Notes: generated by a model not told the origin, from the letters alone. 8,607 bases of DNA from Bacteroidales bacterium (GCA_021107975.1 JAIORT010000327.1:1-8607), one strand, 5' to 3'; positions 1 through 7,178 are shown, counted from the stretch's first letter. Numbers and translations are program-made.

Positions 1-1
1 C

Positions 2-172
2 AAACTTGATGACATCTGGGAATTTCTCAAAAAAATTGAAAAAGATAACAGAAAAAAAGCTGATATTTTATCTTATGCAGGTTGTTGGAAAAACCTTGAC
101 AAAAACTTAATAGACGACCTGACAATTAATCTTGGAACAAAAAGACTAAAAGAAGACAAGAGGGGAATATAA
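2..172 (+). CDS. Antitoxin-like protein, C-terminal part (partial, runs in from the left edge)
   Basis: The frame is open from base 2 to a TAA at 170-172 and gives 56 residues, with the start outside the window. The visible part begins KLDDIWEFLKKIEKDN and continues through ADILSYAGCWKNLDK to DDLTINLGTKRLKEDKRG. From memory, this shape (charged helix, then a D-I-L-x-Y-A-G-x-W segment, then a basic tail) is that of small VapB-type antitoxins encoded just before PIN-domain toxins in Bacteroidota and Chlorobi. The inference is supported by the next gene, whose ATG follows the stop codon with no gap and which begins like a PIN toxin. In such pairs the C-terminal part of the antitoxin usually wraps the toxin. 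The family call is by eye and was not tested by a profile search. Confidence 0.6.
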   Translation, partial: KLDDIWEFLKKIEKDNRKKADILSYAGCWKNLDKNLIDDLTINLGTKRLKEDKRGI

Positions 173-259
173 ATGAAAGAAACCTTAATTGATACGGATA
201 TTCTATCTTACTACTTCAAAGGTGACAGAAAAGTAGTTGAAAACTGGAAGAAAAAATAG
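173..259 (+). pseudogene. Truncated PIN-domain (VapC-like) toxin
   Basis: The ATG at 173 directly follows the antitoxin stop. The frame reads METLIDTDILSYYFKGD-like (exactly MKETLIDTDILSYYFKGD, then RKVVENWKKK) and stops at TAG 257-259 after 28 codons. The segment L-I-D-T-D-I-L is the first strand of a PIN domain, with the first conserved acidic residue at D7 or D9. Full VapC toxins are about 125-140 residues and need later acidic residues for their metal-dependent RNase site, all missing here. No continuation of the domain was found in the other frames downstream, so the rest was deleted or replaced by sequence that leads into the 2.09-kb repeat. The product is expected to be inactive, which would leave the antitoxin without a working cognate toxin at this locus. 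Confidence 0.6.
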
Positions 260-619
260 CACTGCCCACAACATAAAGGACGGGATTAATTGAGGCTCGA
301 ATATTATTCCCTTTTGCTCATTTCAGTTTGCAACTGAAATGCAGCCAGATACCTGCAATTTGTAATTGCAAAATATTCTTGTATTAAATTTGATTACATC
401 TGTCTGCATCGCTTATGCATAGCTTCAGCGGAGCAAAGCCGACAAGGCAGTCCGGTGTCTAACGTCCTTGAAGTTTCAAATTTCAAGGTGCAGGGCGGGC
501 TGCAACTCGAAACCCACACCAATAATGATGATTGGAACGAAGAAAATTTTCCATACGATTTCAACTCTTGATTGACGTTAAAAGCTGACAATTACATCAA
601 CCTTATTTTCAAGGGTTAA
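260..619. other. Gene-free stretch: junction after the broken toxin plus first copy of the repeat tail
   Basis: No supportable gene lies here. Bases 260-318 are unassigned. A perfect hairpin with stem CATTTCAGTT and loop TGC occupies 319-341. From base 350 onward the sequence matches the tails of the other repeat copies (2436 and 4523 onward). Within it a plus-strand frame is open between stops from 338 to 571 and ends in NNDDWNEENFPYDFNS. The other copies carry a 4-bp indel and an in-frame TAG in this frame, so it is best read as a coding relic, not a gene. The minus-strand open frame over the same bases has no recognisable content either. Confidence 0.6.
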
Positions 620-2206
620 CTATAGTTTTACAATCCTGATACTTTGCTGACCCTCCTCATTACTGATCACAAGGTTATAATATCCTGCAGGAATAGAATT
701 GCTAAAATTTAATACTTCCTCATTATTTCCTTCCTGTTTGTGTTGATTTGAAATAAAAGATTGTACAATACTTCCCTTTATGTCATATAAGTCGATAGTA
801 ATTATTTCTTCCTTTTGGAGGATGTATTTCAAAGTTGCATTTGAATATATTGGGTTTGGGTATATTAACAAGTGACTCTGGGTTTCGGAAAAATTTAAAA
901 TCCCTGTTTCCAAGCCTGACAGGTATCTTGCAACAGCAATAACATAACCCGAACCTCCAATATCAGAAAATCCGGCTAAAACAATTCTATTATCGGGTTG
1001 AATTGCAACAGAATTGCATTGCTCAAATGAACCGCCAAAATCAGTAATAACTGCACCAAGAAACCCAAATGAAAGGTCCTGGCTGCCATCGTTATTATAC
1101 CTGAACATGCCAAAATTAGTACCATTAATGTCTTGAGTTAACCCTACAAGTAATATTTTTCCGTCTTCCTGTAAAGCCACTGAATAGCCTTGATCCACAT
1201 ATTCATTTATAAAATTAGAAGTAACCTTTCCATCATAATCAAATGAATTATCTAAACCGCCGTCTGTTGTGTAGCGTGCAAGGGCAAAATCCAAACCGGT
1301 AGAAAGTTCGACCCATCCACCAAGAATTATTTTTCCGTCAGTTTGTATAACAACCGACCGTGCTTCATCATACAGTCCCTCAAAATCTGTGGTAACCTTT
1401 CCGCCAACCCCAAATGAATTATCAAAAGAGCCATCGGTATTGTACCGTACCAATGAAAAATCAATATTTGAATTTTCATCAGAGGAAATCCCGGCAGCAA
1501 CTATTTTTCCGTCAGTTTGTACAGCTATTCCATACGCAATAGCACCTTTGGTTGAAAAGGTTGTCAATATCTTTCCGTTTGTGCCAAAAGAACTATCAAG
1601 GCTTCCATCCTGATTATAACGGGCTATCGCAAAATTGTTGTAGTTGCCATTATAAGCCTGTCCTGCCAGAAGTATTTTCCCGTCGTCCTGGAGCGCCATT
1701 GCATTTGCTATATCATCATCATTATTATTAAAAATTGTAGTAACCAAACCTCCCGTACCAAAAGAATCATCTAAGCTTCCGTCACTATTGTAGCGGGAAA
1801 GTGCAAAAGCCCCGTTTAAGGTATTTAAGTTACATGAAACCCCTGCTGCAAGTATTTTCCCATCGGGTTGTATTTCTAATGCATATACACCTTCACTCGA
1901 ATTACCAAAGTCGGTGGTTACTTTACCATCCTGATCAAATGTATTATCAAGGCTTCCATCAGTATTGTAACGGACCAGTGCAAAATCAAAAGAGTTTGAT
2001 ACATTATATGTTGATCCCGCTACAACAATTTTTCCGTCTTCCTGAATGGCAACTGCATAGCCCTGATCATCATAGTTTCCAAAGGATGTCGTAACTTTTC
2101 CGTCCCCATCGAACGTATCATCAAGCATTCCGGGCTGGGCTAACGCTATTGAGAAGTAAAATAGTACGAAACCAATTGAGAGTATAAATAATACTAACTT
2201 TTTCAT
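620..2206 (-). CDS. Secreted seven-repeat delta-60/DUF5122 beta-propeller with T9SS sorting domain (copy 1)
   Basis: This 528-residue protein begins with a signal peptide (basic MKK, hydrophobic core, likely cleavage after SIALA at residue 23). Seven repeats of 57-60 residues follow at about 24-83, 84-142, 143-200, 201-258, 259-315, 316-373 and 374-430. Each has the pattern GSLDxSF-x-GKVTTDF...AVAIQxDGKIxxAG...FALxRYNxDG, the delta-60 repeat (DUF5122) known from predicted beta-propellers. Seven repeats fit a seven-bladed ring. In the last repeat DGK has become DNR. Residues 431-528 form a T9SS type A C-terminal domain, with YPNP at 449-452 and a closing GYYNLVIS strand. By family knowledge, such proteins cross the outer membrane through the Por system, lose this domain and are anchored or released. 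The ligand is unknown. The ATG at 2206 is chosen because it starts the signal peptide. A closely related copy lies just upstream on the same strand. Confidence 0.93.
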   Translation of the reverse strand: MKKLVLFILSIGFVLFYFSIALAQPGMLDDTFDGDGKVTTSFGNYDDQGYAVAIQEDGKIVVAGSTYNVSNSFDFALVRYNTDGSLDNTFDQDGKVTTDFGNSSEGVYALEIQPDGKILAAGVSCNLNTLNGAFALSRYNSDGSLDDSFGTGGLVTTIFNNNDDDIANAMALQDDGKILLAGQAYNGNYNNFAIARYNQDGSLDSSFGTNGKILTTFSTKGAIAYGIAVQTDGKIVAAGISSDENSNIDFSLVRYNTDGSFDNSFGVGGKVTTDFEGLYDEARSVVIQTDGKIILGGWVELSTGLDFALARYTTDGGLDNSFDYDGKVTSNFINEYVDQGYSVALQEDGKILLVGLTQDINGTNFGMFRYNNDGSQDLSFGFLGAVITDFGGSFEQCNSVAIQPDNRIVLAGFSDIGGSGYVIAVARYLSGLETGILNFSETQSHLLIYPNPIYSNATLKYILQKEEIITIDLYDIKGSIVQSFISNQHKQEGNNEEVLNFSNSIPAGYYNLVISNEEGQQSIRIVKL

Positions 2207-2709
2207 AGTGGTGTGTTTTAAGGCGAATAAACAAATTTATAACTACAAAAATATATAAAAAATGGAAACTCGAATAATTGCCCCCCGCTCTTTCGGATTT
2301 ATATTTGCAATCCGAAAGTTAATACCCGGGGATTCGCAATCCCCTTTTCAAATAAATAAATCCTTTTGGTATAAACCGGATTACAAATCCTATGATTAAT
2401 AGGTTCAGGATTGCAAATCCTGAACAGCTTGGGGGTACCTGCAATTTGTAATTGCAAAATATTCTTGTATTAAATTGGATTACACCTGTCTGCATCGCTT
2501 ATGCATAGCTTCAGCGGAGCAAAGCCGACAAGGCAGGAATTCCGGTGTCTAACGTCCTTGAAGTTTCAAACTTAAAGGTATAGGGCGGGCTGCAACTCGA
2601 AACCCGCACTAATAATGATGATTGGGACGAAGAAAATTTTCCATACGATTTCAACTCTTGATTGACGTTAACAGTTGACAATTACATCAACCTTATTTTC
2701 AAGGGTTAA
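2207..2709. repeat. Hairpin-rich spacer and degenerate tail between the two propeller genes
   Basis: There is no gene in this 503-bp stretch. Bases 2238-2579 are identical, base for base, to 4325-4666. The left part holds the likely promoter of copy 1 and then five short hairpins: CTTTCGGATT stem (2290-2318, 9-nt loop), GGGGATT stem (2328-2344), GGATT stem (2378-2390), GTTCAGGATT stem (2403-2425) and TGCAATT stem (2440-2456). The last four have 3-nt loops. The right part is the tail also found at 350-619, with a near-palindrome at 2556-2578. Bases 2676-2835, which run into the 3' end of the next gene, are identical to 586-745. Confidence 0.85.
2246..2253 (-). promoter_or_regulatory. Candidate -7 box of propeller copy 1
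   Basis: The minus strand reads TATTTTTG here, matching the Bacteroidota -7 consensus TAnnTTTG, about 40 bp before the start codon. The same box is kept at the same distance in copy 2. No good -33 TTTG lies 19-21 bp further upstream, and the region is AT-rich, so chance matches are likely. Confidence 0.3.
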
Positions 2710-4293
2710 CTATAGTTTTACAATCCTGATACTTTGCTGACCCTCCTCATTACTGATCACAAGGTTATAATATCCTGCAGGAATAGAATTGCTAAAATTT
2801 AATACTTCCTCATTATTTCCTTCCTGTTTGTGTTGGTTTGATATAAAAGATTGCACAATACTTCCCTTCATGTCATATAGGTCGATTGAAATTATTTCTC
2901 CCTTTTGCAGGCTGTATTTTAAAGTAGCACTCGAATAGATGGGATTTGGGTACACCAATAATTGACTTTGATTGTCGGAAAAATTTAATACCCCTGTTTC
3001 CAGGCCTGAAATAAATCTTGCAATTGCAAAAGCACTTTCACCTCCATCTGCTGAATATCCTGCTAAAATAATTTTTTTATCGGGCTGAATTGCTACAGAA
3101 TAGCTTCTTTCATTTGGGTCGCCAAAATCTGCAACTGTAAAACCCCACATTCCAAATGAAAAATCATAGCTTCCATCAGTATTATACCTGATCATTCCAA
3201 ATTTATCAACATCACCGGTACTTCCGAATGATCCGGCAAGTATTATTTTCCCATCTTCCTGTAAAACTACTGAATAGCCCCAATCAGGATATTGGTTGAG
3301 GAAGCTGGAAGTAACTTTTCCGTCCTCGTCAAATGAGGTGTCCAAAAAACCATCGGTATTGTAGCGTGCCAGGCCGAAATCATAGCCATTGGCCGTATAG
3401 GCGGTTCCACCCACAACAATTTTCCCATCTGGTTGGATGACAATTGACCGTGCCTTATCAATGTTCCCATTAAAATCTGTCATCATTTTACCATCAAACC
3501 CAAATGATGCATCAAATGAGCCATCGGTGTTGTACCGGACTAAACCAAAGTCTGACAACCAACTTCCGTTATTTGAATAACCCACAGCAATTATTTTCCC
3601 ATCTGCTTGTACAGCTATCCCATAAGCTGCATCATGATAGCCAAGAAAGTCTGTTGTGATCTTTCCACCTGTGCCAAACGAATTATCAAGGCTCCCGTCA
3701 GTATAATATCTTGCAATAGCAAAATCTTCACAGTTTCCATCTTCTTGTGTCATTCCTGCCAACAGTATTTTTCCATCATCCTGGAGTGCCATAGCATAAG
3801 CTACATCATAACCGGTAAATACAGTAGTAACCAAACCCCCTGCGCCAAAAGAACCGTCGAGGCTCCCATCAGTATTATACCGGGCCATTGCAAAAGTAGG
3901 TGAAATAGTATTTTGGGAATAACCTGCGGCAAGTATTTTTCCATTGGGTTGTATCTTTAATGCAACGGCAGCATCTATTGAACTATTAAAGTCGGTGGTT
4001 ACTTTGCCATCCATATCAAATGAATTATCCAGTGTGCCATCCGGGTTAAGGCGGACCAACGCAAAGTCAAAAGAGTTTGGGCCTGAAGGATTGTAGGAAT
4101 ATCCGGCAACAACAATTTTCCCGTCCTCCTGGATGGCAACTGCATAGCCAATATTTTCAATAACTCCAAAGTTTAATGTAAGTTTGCCATCCCCGTCGAA
4201 TGTCTCATCAAGCGATCCGGGCTGGGCTATTGAAATTGAAAAATTGAATAGGGTAAAAGCAACTGAAAATAGAATTAATAATGACTTTTTCAT
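2710..4293 (-). CDS. Secreted seven-repeat delta-60/DUF5122 beta-propeller with T9SS sorting domain (copy 2)
   Basis: This 527-residue paralogue of the neighbouring gene has the same layout. A signal peptide ends after SISIA (residue 23), seven delta-60 repeats occupy about 24-429, and a T9SS type A sorting domain occupies 430-527 with YPNP near its start. Repeats align one-to-one with those of copy 1: for example repeat 3 of both has GGLVTT and AMALQDDGKILLAG, and repeat 6 of both has LQEDGKI. The seven-blade form therefore existed before the duplication. Blade surfaces and loops differ most, while the last 52 residues are identical. The final repeat has DKK in place of DGK. The function of the family is not known beyond a likely binding or scaffold role outside the cell. 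The gene points away from glnN and does not share its promoter. Confidence 0.93.
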   Translation of the reverse strand: MKKSLLILFSVAFTLFNFSISIAQPGSLDETFDGDGKLTLNFGVIENIGYAVAIQEDGKIVVAGYSYNPSGPNSFDFALVRLNPDGTLDNSFDMDGKVTTDFNSSIDAAVALKIQPNGKILAAGYSQNTISPTFAMARYNTDGSLDGSFGAGGLVTTVFTGYDVAYAMALQDDGKILLAGMTQEDGNCEDFAIARYYTDGSLDNSFGTGGKITTDFLGYHDAAYGIAVQADGKIIAVGYSNNGSWLSDFGLVRYNTDGSFDASFGFDGKMMTDFNGNIDKARSIVIQPDGKIVVGGTAYTANGYDFGLARYNTDGFLDTSFDEDGKVTSSFLNQYPDWGYSVVLQEDGKIILAGSFGSTGDVDKFGMIRYNTDGSYDFSFGMWGFTVADFGDPNERSYSVAIQPDKKIILAGYSADGGESAFAIARFISGLETGVLNFSDNQSQLLVYPNPIYSSATLKYSLQKGEIISIDLYDMKGSIVQSFISNQHKQEGNNEEVLNFSNSIPAGYYNLVISNEEGQQSIRIVKL

Positions 4294-4324
4294 AACGGTG
4301 TTCTTTAAGGTGAATAAATAAATA

Positions 4325-4670
4325 TATAACTACAAAAATATATAAAAAATGGAAACTCGAATAATTGCCCCCCGCTCTTTCGGATTTATATTTGCAATCC
4401 GAAAGTTAATACCCGGGGATTCGCAATCCCCTTTTCAAATAAATAAATCCTTTTGGTATAAACCGGATTACAAATCCTATGATTAATAGGTTCAGGATTG
4501 CAAATCCTGAACAGCTTGGGGGTACCTGCAATTTGTAATTGCAAAATATTCTTGTATTAAATTGGATTACACCTGTCTGCATCGCTTATGCATAGCTTCA
4601 GCGGAGCAAAGCCGACAAGGCAGGAATTCCGGTGTCTAACGTCCTTGAAGTTTCAAACTTAAAGGTGCAG
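4325..4670. repeat. Second copy of the hairpin-rich spacer with truncated tail
   Basis: Bases 4325-4666 are identical to 2238-2579 and hold the same five hairpins at a +2087 offset (for example the GTTCAGGATT stem at 4490-4512). Similarity to the tail ends after GGTGCAG at 4670. That last motif agrees with the first tail copy and not with the middle one, which has GGTATAG. Beyond 4670 the sequence becomes the glnN upstream region. No gene is seen in 4294-4991 apart from the elements listed. Confidence 0.85.
4333..4340 (-). promoter_or_regulatory. Candidate -7 box of propeller copy 2
   Basis: The minus strand reads TATTTTTG, a TAnnTTTG match, about 40 bp before the start codon. It lies inside the block that is identical to the region upstream of copy 1, so the two paralogues probably share the same control. 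A convincing -33 element is not visible. Confidence 0.3.
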
Positions 4671-4730
4671 CGGTTTATATTTTGTTAAAAAAATTAACTC
4701 TATTTTAACAAGCCCTATTTATCAAGTATA

Positions 4731-4738
4731 TATCTTTG
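4731..4738 (+). promoter_or_regulatory. Candidate -7 box of the glnN promoter
   Basis: TATCTTTG followed by CA matches the Bacteroidota -7 consensus TAnnTTTG with the usual downstream context. It lies in an AT-rich stretch directed towards glnN, and a weak -33-like TTTT is present near 4703. If used, transcription would begin around 4744 and the leader would run through the whole palindromic element that follows, about 250 nt in all. Confidence 0.4.
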
Positions 4739-4755
4739 CACCTTTTTATGAGTTA

Positions 4756-4976
4756 CCCTACCCTGAAGAGGCTGTGTGAAAACATAAAAAGAAATTTTGC
4801 TACGGCATTTATGCCGTAGATTACATTACATCAAGAACTTGGGCTTTAGCCCTTAACTGGCTGGTCTTAATGGCTAAAGCCAATTATTCGGTTCGATATT
4901 TATAACCACGGCATAAATGCCGTAGCAAAAAAATACAATTAAAACTTCGTTTTCACACAGTCTCTTCAGGGTAGGG
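4756..4976. mobile_element. MITE-like palindromic element, 221 bp, no coding capacity
   Basis: The ends are 28-bp inverted repeats at 4756-4783 and 4949-4976, starting CCCTACCCTGAAGAGGC and ending in the reverse complement, with one mismatch at 4961. Inside lies a second, perfect 23-bp inverted pair (4795-4817 and 4908-4930). Each of those arms is itself a palindrome with stem ACGGCAT. The centre adds two mini-hairpins, stems GGGCT (4841-4852) and TGGCT (4871-4882). There is no open frame of note, so the element would need a transposase supplied elsewhere. The GGCTGTGTGAAAA part of the end resembles termini of IS5/IS1182-type elements from memory, but this is not established. No clear target duplication is seen (TTA on the left, ATA on the right). 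Confidence 0.75.
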
Positions 4977-4991
4977 ATAAAAAAATATACT

Positions 4992-7178
4992 ATGGCAAAC
5001 ATCAGATTTAAAGCATTAGAAGTCGCTTTTTCCCGAAAAAGGAAGAAGTTTGAAATTCCAAAAGAAAAGGTTTCGGAATATTTTGGAGAAAAAACATTCA
5101 ACAGGAATGCAATGCAGGAATACCTTACACAGGAAGCATACCAAAAACTTATCAATGCCATTGAAAAAGGAGAAACCATTGAAAGAAAAATTGCCGACCA
5201 GATAGCAGCAGGGGTCAAATCGTGGGCTATAAATAAAGGAGCAACTCATTATACACACTGGTTTCACCCCTTAACAGGAAATACTGCTGAAAAACACGAT
5301 GCTTTTATTGTACCTATTGAAGGTGGTAAAGCCATTGAGAATTTCCAGGGGAGTGAACTGATTCAGCAAGAGCCGGATGCCTCAAGCTTTCCGAGCGGAG
5401 GTATAAGGAATACTTTTGAAGCCAGGGGATATACGGCATGGGATCCGTCATCTTTTGCTTTTATTATGGAAAATACATTGTGTATCCCAACTATTTTTAT
5501 TTCATATACAGGCGAAGCGCTCGATTATAAAACACCTTTATTAAAATCCATTTCTGCTCTTGACAGGGCAGCCACCGATGTATATAAATATTTTGACAAA
5601 AAAGTTAATAAAGTTTATGCTACGCTGGGATTGGAGCAGGAATACTTTCTTGTTGATTCGGCTTTATTTAAAGCACGCCCTGACCTGACGCTTACAGGCA
5701 GAACAGTATTCGGTCATGCTTCTGCCAAGGACCAACAGTTGTCGGACCATTATTTTGGTACTATCCATGAGCATGTGATTGATTTTATGCAGGACATGGA
5801 ATACGAGGCACATCGTTTGGGTATTCCTGTTAAAACACGCCATAATGAGGTAGCTCCAAACCAGTTTGAATGTGCACCGGTTTATGAAGAGACAAATATT
5901 TCGGTTGACCATAACCAATTACTGATGCACCTGATGGAGAAAGTAGCGCGCAGGCATGATTTCCAGGTTTTGTTACACGAAAAACCTTACAAAGGAGTCA
6001 ATGGCTCTGGTAAACATAACAACTGGTCTATTGCTACTGATACAGGAGTTAATATTCTTTCTCCGGGAAAAACACACACTTCCAATTTCCGTTTCCTTAC
6101 TTTTATTGTGAATGTACTTAAAGCAGTTGACAAATATGCCGATGTTTTAAGAGCTCACGTTGCATCGTCAGGAAATGAACATCGCCTTGGAGGACATGAA
6201 GCGCCGCCTGCTGTTATTTCTGTTTTTATCGGTTCCCAAATATCACAATCGCTGGATGAAATTGAGAAGCAGGTTAAAAAGGGTAAAATGAACGCTAATG
6301 GATTTGACCTGAATATCAGTATTCCGAAAATTCCTGAAATCTTACTCGATAACACCGACAGAAACAGGACTTCTCCTTTTGCCTTTACAGGTGATAAGTT
6401 TGAGTTCAGAGCTGTAGGGTCATCAGCAAACTGTGCAAACGCAATGACCGCCCTGAATACCATTGTTGCCGACCAGCTTAAAGAGTTTAAAATTGATGTT
6501 GATCAATTAATGAATAAAAATGTCAGGAAGGATGAAGCAATATTTCAGGTTATTAAAAGGTATATTAAAGAATCGAAAAAAATAAGGTTCGAAGGGAATA
6601 ATTACAGTGAAGAATGGTTGAAGGAAGCTGAAAAACGCGGATTATCAAACATTAAAAATACACCACAAGCACTTAAGGCTTTAGTTTCGAAGCAAACAGT
6701 CAAATTGTTTGAAGATTGCAAAGTTTTATCGAAAAGAGAACTGCAAGCACGGTTTGAAATCCAGCTCGAAAATTATACCAGGAAGATACAGATTGAATCG
6801 CGGGTTTTGGGAGATCTTGCGAAAAATCATATTATACCAATTGCTATCAGGTATCAGAATACACTTATCGAAAATGTCAGAGGATTGAAAGAAGTGCTCG
6901 ACTCCAAAACTTTTGTGAAGCTTTCGAGGAATCAAATGCAGACCATAAAGGAAGTTTCGGAACATGTGGAAGAAATAAAAGATAAGGTGGCGCTGATGCT
7001 GGAAGAGCGGAAAAAAGCGAACAGGATTGAAGATACGGAGGAACAAGCATTGGCATACAACCAAAATGTATTTCCATACTTAGATGAAATAAGGCAGCAC
7101 GTGGATAAACTGGAATTGATGGTGGATGATGAGTTATGGCCATTGCCCAAGTATAGGGAGTTATTGTTTATTAAATAA
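4992..7178 (+). CDS. glnN: Glutamine synthetase type III
   Basis: This enzyme makes L-glutamine from glutamate, ammonium and ATP in the cytoplasm, the entry point of nitrogen assimilation. The 728-residue length fits the GSIII (GlnN) family, usually about 700-730 and much longer than GSI or GSII. Visible landmarks are the GSIII N-terminal region with ATHYTHWFHPLTG, the stretch FPSGGIRNTFEARGYTAWDP, GLEQEYF at 213-219 (metal-binding glutamates), NEVAPNQFE at 285-293, HEKPYKGVNGSGKHNNWS at 329-346 (active-site histidine and nucleotide region), and RTSPFAFTGDKFEFRAVGSS at 459-478. A helical C-terminal part follows. No key residue looks missing. The ATG at 4992 matches the usual GSIII N-terminus (M-A-x-x-R-F-K-A-L) and has no Shine-Dalgarno, only an A-rich leader. 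A palindromic element ends 15 bp before it. No terminator hairpin was found directly after the stop. Confidence 0.97.
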   Translation: MANIRFKALEVAFSRKRKKFEIPKEKVSEYFGEKTFNRNAMQEYLTQEAYQKLINAIEKGETIERKIADQIAAGVKSWAINKGATHYTHWFHPLTGNTAEKHDAFIVPIEGGKAIENFQGSELIQQEPDASSFPSGGIRNTFEARGYTAWDPSSFAFIMENTLCIPTIFISYTGEALDYKTPLLKSISALDRAATDVYKYFDKKVNKVYATLGLEQEYFLVDSALFKARPDLTLTGRTVFGHASAKDQQLSDHYFGTIHEHVIDFMQDMEYEAHRLGIPVKTRHNEVAPNQFECAPVYEETNISVDHNQLLMHLMEKVARRHDFQVLLHEKPYKGVNGSGKHNNWSIATDTGVNILSPGKTHTSNFRFLTFIVNVLKAVDKYADVLRAHVASSGNEHRLGGHEAPPAVISVFIGSQISQSLDEIEKQVKKGKMNANGFDLNISIPKIPEILLDNTDRNRTSPFAFTGDKFEFRAVGSSANCANAMTALNTIVADQLKEFKIDVDQLMNKNVRKDEAIFQVIKRYIKESKKIRFEGNNYSEEWLKEAEKRGLSNIKNTPQALKALVSKQTVKLFEDCKVLSKRELQARFEIQLENYTRKIQIESRVLGDLAKNHIIPIAIRYQNTLIENVRGLKEVLDSKTFVKLSRNQMQTIKEVSEHVEEIKDKVALMLEERKKANRIEDTEEQALAYNQNVFPYLDEIRQHVDKLELMVDDELWPLPKYRELLFIK

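Larger units (their letters stand above)
350..4670. repeat. Tandem duplication, two units of about 2.09 kb plus a partial third tail
   Basis: The landmark ACCTGCAATT occurs at 351, 2437 and 4524, spacings of 2086 and 2087 bp. Unit 1 runs from about 350 to 2435, unit 2 from about 2436 to 4522, and a partial third tail covers 4523-4670, after which similarity stops. Each full unit contains a degenerate tail, a minus-strand propeller gene and a hairpin-rich upstream block. The first tail lacks 4 bp present in the others and carries scattered substitutions, so it is the most diverged. Direct repeats of this length would allow deletion or expansion of a whole unit by homologous recombination, which is an inference. 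Nothing transposase-like is encoded inside the unit. Confidence 0.9.

Noticed and set aside
460..580. Inverted pair TAACGTC/GACGTTA around the tail relic as possible insertion sequence ends
   Set aside because: Only 7 bp matches, it lies inside a larger repeat, and no target duplication or transposase is seen; it is compatible with chance.
394..591. 65-residue minus-strand open frame in the first repeat tail
   Set aside because: It overlaps the degenerate repeat, has no signal or domain, and the frame is not kept in the other copies because of the 4-bp indel.
1389..2094. Plus-strand open frames opposite propeller copy 1 (and similar ones at 3607-3903)
   Set aside because: They are antisense shadows of the delta-60 repeats, with repetitive low-quality translations and no start context.
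620..4293. Regular repeats of about 175 bp that could suggest a CRISPR or satellite array
   Set aside because: They are the codons of the protein repeats, vary in sequence with frame preserved, and have no constant repeat-spacer pattern.
4874..5267. Minus-strand open frames over the glnN start
   Set aside because: They are antisense to the strongly conserved glutamine synthetase frame and contain no recognisable domain.
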